In this document: positions 15,801 to 26,300 of the stretch, one piece after another
Layout: every line of letters starts with the position of its first letter
Position numbering within the stretch: position 1 is the first letter of the stretch
DNA from: Pterobdella sp. o SKG-2022
Lineage: Eukaryota > Annelida > Clitellata > Hirudinida > Piscicolidae
DNA: 64,000 nt
Assembly (NCBI GenBank): GCA_964035795.1
Contig: OZ038321.1
Span: 5,322,337-5,386,336 of the forward strand
Reading direction: 5' to 3'
The notes under the pieces: model-generated
The model's input: only the letters and a program-made list of their open reading frames with translations
Told to the model about the DNA's origin: nothing
The model's database searches: none
Position numbers and translations under genes: made by a program

Positions 15801-16265
15801 ATAGACGGCTATGAAGTTTATGTGTTTGTCTTCAACTTTTATTCTTGCTTTAATCACTCTTTCTGAAATCATGCTGTGAGTGCCTTCTTTCTTCCAAGCC
15901 TTTCTGAGATCACCTCTGAGAGCAATAGCTACTCCTCGTTGGTTACCATTTTTTGGTTCTGAGAGCCCAGAATAAAGCACTGTTGTGCCTTCGATTTCCA
16001 GAGTGCCACTGCCTGCCCATTGCACTTCCGACATTGCTAAGAGAGATAAGTTTTTTTCTCTCATTGTTGCAATAACGTTTATCAGTTTTATGCTGAACTT
16101 CGTTGGGTTGCCCATGCTTTTGACGTTCCAGCATCCTATTTTTGTGGTTTCAATCTTCATTTTTACTAAGGATTTGGTGTGGTTTTGCACTGGTACGTTA
16201 TCAGCAATACGCAGTGATTTTTTTGTGTTTAATGCTTTTTGAATATATTTGGATGTTTGTTTCAT
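12807..16265 (-). CDS. Intact LINE ORF2: AP endonuclease, reverse transcriptase, zinc fingers (1152 aa)
   Basis: A single uninterrupted frame encodes an RTE-type retrotransposon polyprotein. An AP-endonuclease domain covers about residues 42-290: GCWNVKS (44-50), Glu80, YAP (155-157), GDFNARVG (190-197) and SDH (284-286). Reverse transcriptase covers about 550-870: APGLDG (551-556), GFRPNRG (645-651), FIDLQKAYD with Asp679, GVKQGDVLAP (736-745) and the YADD box at 797-800. A conserved RRLQWLGHLERM segment lies at about 982-993. Two zinc fingers end the protein: Cys1089, Cys1094, His1107, His1112, then Cys1120, Cys1123, His1135, Cys1139. All key catalytic residues are present, so it may be active. 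The start is the first ATG after an upstream in-frame stop. The 3' UTR is only about 20 nt before the (TG)n tail. Confidence 0.97.
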   Translation of the reverse strand: MKQTSKYIQKALNTKKSLRIADNVPVQNHTKSLVKMKIETTKIGCWNVKSMGNPTKFSIKLINVIATMREKNLSLLAMSEVQWAGSGTLEIEGTTVLYSGLSEPKNGNQRGVAIALRGDLRKAWKKEGTHSMISERVIKARIKVEDKHINFIAVYAPTEVDDEEESENFYETLQDQLVRINKKEHVIVLGDFNARVGPLENPSRLHGRHNPDKRNVNGSRLVDFCNTNGLIITNTIFPHKRIHQWTWYHPNQKKGHVLDYVLISHQLRANICDTKVTRKTIHISDHNMVISKLILKNHKIKYNKNPNNNTNILHDKITNPKKLEKIYINKFKEELTYNLNKIDQNNSVEEMWKCFKESFLNASKQLPKKNKMPKRPWVNEEVKKLSTEKSELHFKIKALKQNGRAIPQNLISSYKEIKTASRKACRKAIDTWWEEKTEEAEKTTELTNKQGRGGSILKLLKKEKHTKIKPSTNLKSLDGRQTLFSSEDKIIRWKEHFASAASSDSTVDTTAYSELLPSIITLDDEEVADLSKPPSIMELTNALKQCKLETAPGLDGISSNMLKIGANETVYWLKVISDQIWEMETIPSDWKNQIIVPIHKHGARSLCENYRGIALLCVASKVFGRAILNKMQNVIEKQLGENQCGFRPNRGCCDQIYAAKILMQRAKEFQKPIHLCFIDLQKAYDTVNRDALWEILSKSFSLPEKIIRILKALHSCTTGAIRADGQLSDEFPISVGVKQGDVLAPMLFNTYLDAVIRVALKNHPDKGIRIEYSHNAPLMHNSRYKLEEAITVQSIAYADDIMITSDNIKDLECLVTSIDDVCIKFGLRINFSKTKYMTILPKNSIPSLNTTLAIRNDINIEQVTQFKYLGSILNSDNTVDAEVESRINKASQVFRSLSRLVWYQRKIKVSTKLKLFKAIIIPTLLYGSETWNVLQCHIQRLQVFTNRCLRIITGTSLWDKLRNTQLRCNSKIERVDVMIQRRRLQWLGHLERMENSRLQKKLMVSKIAEGSRSQGGQKKRWHDLIYTDLKKLNIIDTWKTEARNRNDWRKNIKSLSQKINEEAERNEQSKKDLKKNIFDVHSKSSPFQCQHPGCNKIAVNKAGLTNHIRQVHKAPSLQHCPNCNNVFKKQGLHNHVKKCSRNQSSVHLLSSG

Positions 16266-16529
16266 ATTTTTTCAAGTTGATGTATAAGTTAGGTAATTAA
16301 GTTTGAGCCAGCTTTGTATGTTCTTTTTTTAATCCGCTCTGTTTCACCTGTGAACTTCGTTTTGCGTTTCAAAAATAACTTTTTGTTTCAAAATTTTGAA
16401 GCGGTATCCACTCAATTTCCAAAAAACTTATATTTTCAACAACTTGTACAAACGTTTTTTAACGAAAAATTCGCAATGTATCCAATATAAAACTCAAAAA
16501 ACATTGGAGCTTTGAACACGTTTCGCGGG

Positions 16530-16531
<2 letters not shown>
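16266..16531 (-). other. Putative 5' UTR of full-length LINE
   Basis: This non-coding segment sits between the ORF2 start and the upstream (CA)n tract. If the element inserted at the end of an older element's TG tail, it is the whole 5' UTR. That is inferred from position only. Confidence 0.4.

Positions 16532-16595
<64 letters not shown>
16532..16595. repeat. (CA)n tract, tail of an older LINE copy
   Basis: 64 nt of CA. On the minus strand it follows the remnant at 16596-16790, as in the other LINE copies. Confidence 0.9.
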
Positions 16596-16597
<2 letters not shown>

Positions 16598-16790
16598 CTT
16601 TTAGTAGGTACACCCTAAATCATCTTAGTAAATACCTTTGTGTGGTTGTACATCCCCTGCTTCTTGAAATTAATTTTGGGTGGGTTGCTTCGAACATTCC
16701 AACAGTTGAGCATTGTCCTTTGATTCTTTTTATATTAGGATCTTAAGTCTGCTTTATCTTTTTCATTCTGGCTAGTGATCAACTAGGCGC
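16596..16790 (-). mobile_element. Internally deleted relative of the LINE
   Basis: On the minus strand a continuous frame reads LNCWNVRSNPPKINFKKQG followed by MYNHTKVFTKMI and a stop, then GGTGTACCTACTAAAAGTAG and (TG)n. The first part matches the endonuclease start of the intact element (GCWNVKSMGNPTK). The second matches its last zinc finger (FKKQGLHNHVKK). The end of the coding region also matches (GTGCACCTACTGTCAAGTGG in the intact copy). Nearly all of ORF2 has been lost. Confidence 0.65.
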
Positions 16791-19700
16791 AGGTTGTTTC
16801 TTCAGCTTCTTTTGTGTTATCTGTCATTTCACTTTTATTTATTTTGTTTTTTATTGTTTTTTCTAATATTAAAGAATCATTAGTCAAGTTTTTGTTTGCT
16901 TCAAGAAATTTGTGATCAATTTATTTCTTCGATTCACTTTTACTTTTTAATTCTTCGAGCCAAACATAAATACTCAAATATTTCCATTTTAACATATCAC
17001 TTTTACTTGGTAAGTAGTTCAACGTACTGCAGAGCACAAAAGCACAAAAGCACAAAAGCACAAGGTTGCGCAAATGGAATTAAAAAAAAACTTAGTTATT
17101 TACAAAATTTTTTTTACAATAATGTCTGTAATGTGTTTATACGATTTTATAATGATTTTTAACTAAAACTTTCAATGCTAACTTAGGTAAAATATGAAAT
17201 TAACGGAGCCATTTGAAACGTGCTCGAAACTACACACTCACACACACACACACACAGATACATAGCATGTTTATACACATGTATTGTATATAACAAGCCG
17301 ACATGTTTATCAGTATTGATGGATGTACTAGGAAAATATGATCTTTTGGAAGTAAAGTTCAATGTGGGTCCTCGAAAGCTTAATTCACTCCAACTGGCCG
17401 ATTCTTTAGGTTCCAATATAATTATTTTAAAACCAAATACTGTGATTCCATCAAATTATTGTATCATTTAGAATTCCTACTTGAATTTATTCAAGTATAT
17501 TGACCAAATCATTGATACATTTGATATTTACAGATCAAAAAGAGTGTGTCGAAATTTTGAAAGCAAAGATTGGCAGTTTAGGGGAAGCCACTTGAGAAAA
17601 AAACAATTAATTAGTTAGATTACAAGCAAACATGACAGTATTTAATTATAAACTTATGAAATATGCCCCAATCTACAAACCCATTCAATATTACAAAACA
17701 TAAAATTACAAATTATATTGGTTTGCAGTGTTTTCAAGAAGATTTTAAGAGAGAAACACTTTTTTCATTCTGGAAGTTTAAACGTATTTGATAGTTTAAT
17801 GATCTTTCTTTTTCAAAAGTTGAGGATTATAAAGATGCGTTTTTTACAGAAAAAAAATTTTCGAAAAATTTATTTTTAAATTCTTCTAAAATTTCAGTTT
17901 TTTCCTGTGATAAACCTTTAAAATCCTCAACTTTTGACGCATAAAAAGAAGAACTTCAAAAACACAAGATGCTTACACTGTCTTTAAAAGAACAATTCAT
18001 AATATTTTCACCTACCCTACAACTTAGCATTTAAATTTCATTTTTCAGAATTTCATCTAATAATTTCAAAAGAAACAAACATAGTGATTTCTCACAGTCT
18101 GCAACTCAGAAAGCAGGCCCAAGTTGACAAGGAAATAACTATATTTTCCAAACAACGTTTATATTTAAAATTCCGAACAATGTGATTCATTTATTTCATT
18201 ATTAGTTGAATTTAAATCGAATTCTTTGAAACAGCTTAACATTTTTTAATGAAAGAGAGTTTTTCATCTCTCTTTTATGCATGCTTCTTTGGTTTAAGTA
18301 CCTTCTTTTTTTAGCTACCAGCCATCGTTGCCATGTTTTGTCGTGTACGACCTTTCATTTCTGTTTTTGCAATCATTTCTACCTTATTAGAAAATTTGAC
18401 CATCTATGTAAATACTTCAGGTAACTTCATTTTATGTTTTAAATAAGTCAAGTCGCTGAGAAATTATTGCAAAATTGTATTCGTAAAAAAAATAAATCAA
18501 AAAGCCTTTCACAGAAACTGATGAAAAAAAGTATGTAACTACGTGATGGTGTACAACGAAAAACCCTCTTTTCTGATTTTGCCAACCCTTATCTGCGCAA
18601 ACCAACTACGCTTCTGAACATCATCCTCAGACGCAATAGCTGATACTACTTATGCTTTTAACATATATATCAATTATCTTGAGGTTCGTTACTTTTCTTA
18701 ACTCTGATACTCATTTTTCGATTATTTGAAAATTCAAGTGTTTATTCATTGAAGTTTTTCATTTCTTTACCATTTAATTTCCATGCCTATCAGGCTTTCA
18801 TGAAGTTTCATGTATTCTTAAACGCTTATTGTACTTCCACGGCGGAATTCAATTTGAGTGTTTAGAAAAAAAAAAGAAATTTCATATGCAGAAAAATTCG
18901 AAAAATAATTGATGTTTCGAAAAGTAGGGAATGTTTCGATTCAATTTTTTGTTTTTTTTTTCATAATTGGCGAAAGTTGAAGAAAAAATGCAAAAAAAGT
19001 TGAAATTACAAATGCATCGAACTATCTTCTGAATTGACGAGTTACCACTATTGCTTAAAAATGATGAAATTATTAAGATCAATTAGCAATGTCACAACTG
19101 TGCCAAATACTGCTTTGGAAAACAAGAGACTTGATGTTACTTCAAGAACTTTGTGTAACAATTCGCTTAAGCACGACAAATTCATTCTTTCTACAATAAT
19201 TTTTTTTAGTTTTTTGAAATGTGACGAAGATGACTATTATATTAAATTACTTCTCAAAAAAATTAGTTAATTTTTTTTTGCTCAAAAAGACCGCCAACTA
19301 TAATATAACGATGAAAAAATTTGTGTACTAGGTATGCACCGGGTGTTTTCAATGAAGTTTTTTCAAGTTAGTTTCAAATTGATTTTTTTTTAAAGTTTTT
19401 TGAGAAACGTTTTAAATTTGATAATTTATGTTGAGTCCAACTGTAGAAATGTCTTAAAGGATTGTTGATTTAAACCCAGAACAAGGGTATAAAAAAAATG
19501 AGATCATCAAACACAATTAACATTGCAAAAATAAGAACAAATATTTTTTTGGAAAAAAATTAAAGTGGCTGCACTAAATCTTTGAAACGATCTTCCTTCC
19601 AAGTCAATAAGCTCCACAACAACTGCTTCCAAGTGCTTATAAAGATCCACCTTGTGAATACATAGGATAATTTAAAAATATGAATTTGTTTTGATTTATT

Positions 19701-20370
19701 TAAAGAGTAATTTGTTAGTCCATGGTAAAACGATGTGGCATTTGACAAAAAAGGTCATGGAATAAAATGGAAAAAAATTGATTGAAGCAGTTTGAACATT
19801 GGAAACTTCATATAAATCATACCAATCTAATAATATTTCACTTTTCTCGTTCGTTTATTTATTTATTGCTGTTAAATTTTGTCCTAGATGGTTTAAAAAC
19901 ACTCATCAAAGAACACTTATAAAACAACACGCAGAGTCATTCCATCCTTTTGCGCGTATCGTTTAATGTTGGCTGGCAAATATTTTGTGCTGTGTTTCTA
20001 TGAATTAGCTTGATTAAATTGTGCAAAAAAACGTTTTAAACTTGAAAAAGATAATTGAAATTTTAAAAATGATATAAAATTAAAAAATATAAATGAATGT
20101 TAAGTTTTAATTTGAGAGTTTGCTATTCAAAAATATTCAGTTGGAAAATTGAAGTGCTAAGTAAATAAGTTGGTTGGCACAGCTACACAACTTATATCGA
20201 AAAATCATCTTTGATGTTATTTTACAATTTTGTGTTTAATTTCTTAATTATAAGTTTTTAAATGATTTTTAGAAGCTATGTTTTTATTTAATTATTTAAT
20301 ATTTTGTTTTACTAGTTGAAAAATTTGTTTTACTAGTTGAGTTTTGTTTGAATTTTTATAAGTTTTCGAA
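16791..20370. other. Intergenic, AT-rich
   Basis: No confident gene. It contains a short AGCACAAA repeat at about 17033-17063 and (CA)n at 17232-17256. 17318-17470 is open on the plus strand with good coding composition (MDVLGKYDLLEVKFNVGPRK onward, ending SNYCII); I cannot assign it to a family. A 15-bp inverted pair (CAAAAGTTGAGGATT) lies near 17817 and 17925. Confidence 0.4.
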
Positions 20371-23300
20371 ATGGATGAAACAAATTTTATGGAATCTTCA
20401 TTGGTCATTTGGGTAATATTGGAATTTTTAAGTTTATTGCATTGAATCACAAGATTACACATTAAATTTCTATAAACTAAACATTTTGTTGTTTTCCAAA
20501 ACATACTCTTCAAATCATTTTTTATTATTCAAAAATAAAATATTTAGTTGTCTTGTTCAGGGTTCAAACAACATTTTCAATAAATATGGAAATTTTTAAA
20601 TATATGATCCTTGCAAAAGTTGGTCAGTGAAATTCAAAATAACTGAGTACAATTGTGTGATTCCTTTAATTTGAATTAATCAGAAATTACTTTAAATGAT
20701 ATCTTAATCAGAAATTACTTTAAATGATATCTTAATCAGAAATTACTTTAAATGATATCTTAATCAGAAATTACTTTAAATGATATCTTAATCAGAAATT
20801 ATTTTAAATGATATCTTAATCAGAAATTATTTTAAATGATATCTTAATCAGAAATTATTTTAAATGATATCTTAATTAGAATTTTTAAAAAATGATATTT
20901 TAAAGAAGATACAATTCAATAGTCTATTACTGAATCTCAGGCATCAACATTTGAAAAAGATATAACTTTCAATAATTTTGTCAGTGGATGCTATCTCAAT
21001 GACATCTATTATGCAATGTTGGTATTGTTTCTATATTTTTATATGATTTGATATGGTATAAGAGGTTATGATATTCTATAAGCAACACAGTAAAAAAAAA
21101 CACAGAGATACAGAGAATTTGAAAGACACATCAAAAAATGGTGATTTGCATAATTGGATAAACCTTGTCAACAACACCTACTGTTACTATTATGTATGTT
21201 GTTGAATAATATAGGGACTTTAACTATTCAATAAAATCTATGCAGTTTGAAGTAAAGGAGCAGTCTATACTATATTTCAAATCAACTAATTTTGCAACAA
21301 ACAGGAAATTCTTGGATATCACATGGTGTTGAGACCTCCAGATATCAGGGTCATTTGTCTCCTACCTATTTCCGGTTTCTATCATTTTTCATTAAAAGTG
21401 CTTATATTAGTGACAATGGTGTTGTAAGAGATGTTATTCTTCGAAATACTTTTTACGTCTATAAAATATATTTGAATTTTCAATAAAGATTCTTTTATTC
21501 GTTTTGACTAACGTGTGTGTATTTGGATATTGAAATCGAGGTGAAAAAGTGCGTCTGAGGTTAATCGGTTCGTTTTTATATAAAAACAATAATAATTTTG
21601 TTAACTTTTCATCTTCCTTATGATTATGCGATGGAAAAACTGGTCAAGGTTGTTATTTCTTCGAGGAATTCAACATAAAATTTCATTTCTTATTCAATAA
21701 TAACTGCAGCAATTATTATTTTTTTATTATTATTATTTTATTATTATTATTATTTTATTATTATTATTATTATTATTGTTTTTGAACTGTTAAGATCAGA
21801 ATGCTCCCTGATTCATATTACCAAGCCAAATTATTATCATCCTTTATTGAACCTTATTTTTATTTTTATTTTTATTATTTCAACACTTATAATTGCACAG
21901 ACAATTATCACTGAGTGTTTTTCTTTATTTGTGTATGTTTGAAATTCACAGAGAACAGCCTGGAAGAAATAAAAAGAGCTTTGTTGTTGTTGCTCGGATG
22001 TGCGGTGCAAGGGAAGCACAAAGAAAAGTTCGTGGATGTCATTCGCGGCTTGGAAGAAGCTGTTCAAATAGATATTATGAAGCATATTCAACAGGTATTA
22101 ATCTCCAAGTTACTTCTAATATATAATAAAGGGTAGCGATAATGTCAAAAAAGGTGCGATAGTAAAGATTCCTGGAAAACATAGTTATGATTTTAAATCA
22201 TTGTGACTATTTACTCAAAAATATGCATAATTTTGAAATGTTGAAGTATTCTTGTAGACTAGCAAATATGCTTACATGTGCCAATACCACTGTGTTTTCA
22301 CGCATAAAAACACTCAAGTGCCCATATATAAACTAAGACATACGATGCGTAAAAAAATCATTCAATTGGAACATATAAACAAAAAGACACATTCAATAGA
22401 AATACACATCAGATCACAGACAACAGCATTCCAAAGTCACAAGTGCATGCCCATCTTCAAGAGCTTTTCAAACAACGAGATGAATATATACTGGTGATTA
22501 TACTGATGATGGTGTTATTGATAGGGATGTAATTGAAGACACCACAACAGGAGAACATGCGGCTTCTTTCAGTCCTCCACCCTCTCAGTCCATCCCTCAA
22601 TGGTGTCTATTAATATTATTATTATTGTTTTTTTACTAGCTTTATCATTTTTAAGTTTTAAAATTTGCTTCAAAAATTGACCATGTATAATCAGAAGTTT
22701 TGCAAAACTATTGTTGTTGCAATGATTATTGAACCCATTTTGTTCTTTCTTTCCAGTTTTTTCCATAAAATTATATTTCTCTTCTCCTATGATTTTTCCC
22801 CATAATGAATTTTATTTTGTTTATAAAGGATAAAGTATTTTATCAATCAAGAAGTTATTTCAGAATATCAAAAAAAAATGTCATCATTATGAAACAATGT
22901 GAAACTGCTTAAACTAATAAAAATTGATATTAAAATCGAATACAAATCATTGCACGCCTAAAAATGAACAGAGCCGGATTTTACGACTTTTCCTAACTTT
23001 ATGTTTCCTATTGATGTGAAAGTTGACCCAATACATAAAGGTTTTTGTATGAGAAATTGCAGAATCGATATTCTAAAAATAAAAAAATAATTTCATTCAT
23101 ATAAGACTTCATAATATTTACCGCATCACCAGAGGTCTTGCATACTAGCACAACGGTGATGGTTGGGCAAGCTGGAGACAAGGCTGTCGTGAGGAGTCTC
23201 AAACAACAATTGTATTCAATATTTTTTTTGTCTCCTGTTTGTTTCATGTTATTTTTACGTTTTATTTGTATACAGAATGAACAAAGATGATCTGCTGATG

Positions 23301-26300
23301 GAGTTGGAAGATGAAGTTCAAGTGTTGCTCTCTCAAGTCAACAACCTCAAAACACACGTCTCTATCATTATTATCATCATCATTGTCGCCAGTTTTCAAT
23401 GTTATATTTTTGTCACTAATAGAACTTGGAGCTTGCCCAGAAGCTGAAACAGGCTTTGGAATGCCGGGACGAGGTAGATGAGTACAAAGAAAAGGTTTGA
23501 AATGAAAAATAATGAATTAATGATTAGTTGGCAGATAAATAAAAAACTTTAAATTATAAAGTTAAAAGAATTGGAAGGGAAAGAAGAGGAACTGAATAGT
23601 ATGAAGAAGAAGATAAAAAAATTCGAAGAGTTACAAAATCATATAGTCCAGCTTGATGTTTGTTTTTAAAATTTTTATCGAGTATATTCAGGAACACAAA
23701 TAAATTTTATTGAGATAGGAAGCTTTCCGTTAAAAAAGTAACATTTTCAAGTATAGTAACTAGTATACTTGAAAATGTTACTTATGTAACGAAAAGCTTT
23801 ATATCTCAATTAAATTTATTTGTGTTCTTAAATATACTCGTATTATTGTGGCTAGTTAATTATCAAAATTTTTATCATACATACACGCATGTAAAACTTG
23901 ACTGTATGGTTTGAGTGAATGTTATAATTGAGCAATTTAAAAAATCTCTGATGGTTGTTTGAGTGAGTTGAAAAAACTAAATAATCATGTTATCTAAGTT
24001 TGAATCGTGTTGAAAAAAATGAACTAGTTGCTAAACGGAAGGTCTGGTTGAGCTGGAAAAAATTAAACGGATGTTTTCGATATTATGTGGTAAAATACAT
24101 GGAATATCAATGAAACAATTCATAGTACTTGTGAGACTTGACGGCTTTAAAAGTATAGTGGCATGAATCGTCGAAGAGAATATTTCGAAAAAATCATAAG
24201 GACGGATAGTTTAAATTATGTGCGACGTTCAGTTTGCCGATGGAGTGAAACTCAACGAATTAAGAGGTAGATTAGGCTTGAATGAAACATTTATTGCCTC
24301 TGTGACAAAAGTTTAAGATGTTTTAAGCAAATTGTAAAAAAACGAGTTTATAGTTGTGTGAAGCAATAGTGCATTAGGAAAGTAGTATATAAAATGGAAA
24401 GTCCTAGATAGGCTTAGAAAACCATTATACTAGATTTGATATAGTAATTTGTGATGCATATGATAAAATTAGGCGAAAGAAGATGATTAGGTCATAGTAA
24501 GATTTCTGTAACATCTTATGAAGAGACAAAATTTCAAAAAAAATGATAATGCATGCTCACAGACAGAGAAAAGAATTTTACAAGAACACAAATGTGCATT
24601 AGAAAGACAATTAGAAGACCATCGTAAAGAGTTATGGCTCCAAGGTGACTTATCAATTGATCTCATCAGATGCAAGAACAAGTTGCAATCGGTTCTTAAG
24701 GTTGGTATTTACCTACCTACCTACCTACCTACCTACCTACCTACCTACCTACCTACCTACCTACCTACCTACCTACCTACCTACCTACCTACCTACCTAC
24801 CTACCTACCTACCTACCTACCTACCTACCTACCTACCTACCTACCTACCTACCTACCTACCTACCTACCTACCTACCTACCTACCTACCTACCTACCTAC
24901 CTACCTACCTACCTACCTACCTACCTACCTACCTACCTACCTACCTACCTACCTACCTACCTACCTACCTACCTACCTACCTACCTACCTACCTACCTAC
25001 CTACCTACCTACCTACCTACCTACCTACCTACCTACCTACCTACCTACCTACCTACCTACCTACCTACCTACCTACCTACCTACCTACCTACCTACCTAC
25101 CTACCTACCTACCTACCTACCTACCTACCTACCTACCTACCTACCTACCTACCTACCTACCTACCTACCTACCTACCTACTTAGGATCAAGAAAAAGACC
25201 AAGAGAAAATACGAGATTTGGTTTTCAAAGTTGAAAACTTGCAGAAACAAGTCAAATTCCACAAAGATCTGGATTCGTCTCAACAAGTATCATCTCTCAT
25301 GGACTCCACCAATTCTGACCAAGGTATGTTTGTACGTGTAATTATATATATGTGTGATTCTTTGTCACAAAATACTTAAATATGATGGAGGTTTGTTTTG
25401 ATGACACAGAACACGGAAACTCTTTAGCAGAACAATTTCTGCAGGCAAGTCAATTAAGGATCCTACATTTGGAAAGCAAAGTTGAAAAGTTACAAGGTGA
25501 ACTGGATCGCAAATCTATTTTTTCTCACAAGTTTATGACTTTCTTTGATCTTGAAAACACTTTAGAGATAGAAAATGATATAAAAGAGGCTGAAAAGCTT
25601 AATGTGAATGATGATGAGAGAAAAGAAGAAGAGAAAAAAGAAGAGGTAGATGATGAAATAGAAGATAGAAAAAGAAAAGAAAAATTAGAAGAAAAAGTTA
25701 TAAAACTTGTGTCAAAGTTGAAAGATGATAATATTGAGCTTCTGCAAAAAGTAAACTTTTTTGAAAGAAAAATGCGACAAATGGAAAATTCTTATTCACT
25801 TATTAATGGGCAAAAAAATGAAACTTTTTTTCTAAATGCGCAGCTGGAATTTAAAATCCACTCTCTTGAAAAAGAAAAGGAAATAAGTGAAAAAAGTTTG
25901 GAAGAGGTTAAAGAAGATGGAGTAAAATTGGCGGACGATTATAAAAAATTAAAGGTAGAGATAAGAGAAAAAAACAGAATGCTGTGTGAAGTAGAAGGAG
26001 AGAAGGAAGGGTTGGAAGAAGAAATGAAAAAAATGAGGGAAATGTTGAGAGGAAAAAATTTGAAAATTGAAGAATTGAAATTCCAAATTCAAGAAGCTGA
26101 CAACTCGCTCAATGGTGGGTTTATTTGAAACAACGACAATAATAAATAATTTATTTGTTTTTTTGAGATTGGAGCTTGAGGGAGCTACAGACAAACGAGT
26201 TACATGAAAGACTTTACCAGCTCGAAGTCCAACTTGAGGTAATGTGGCCTAGAAACTCTTGGAGTTAATGCCACTATAATCATATTCGTTATTGTATTGT

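Noticed and set aside
13360..16242. Multiple plus- and minus-strand frames of 60-150 codons within 12.8-16.3 kb
   Set aside because: They are shadows of the long LINE ORF.
20677..20900. CRISPR-like array of 28-bp repeats
   Set aside because: The repeats abut with no spacers, and the genome is an animal's.
21292..21486. 64-codon frame beginning MQQTGN
   Set aside because: It is the wrong frame over exon 21305-21374 of the CCDC88-family gene, which reads [17 protein letters not shown] in the true frame.
24711..25180. Interstitial telomere repeat
   Set aside because: The unit is CTAC, a 4-mer without the G-rich telomeric 5-7-mer pattern, and it lies in an intron.
24518..25234. 238-codon frame with YLPT repeats
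   Set aside because: Its real parts are a coiled-coil exon of the CCDC88-family gene (24563-24700); the YLPT part is the (CTAC)n intron read through.
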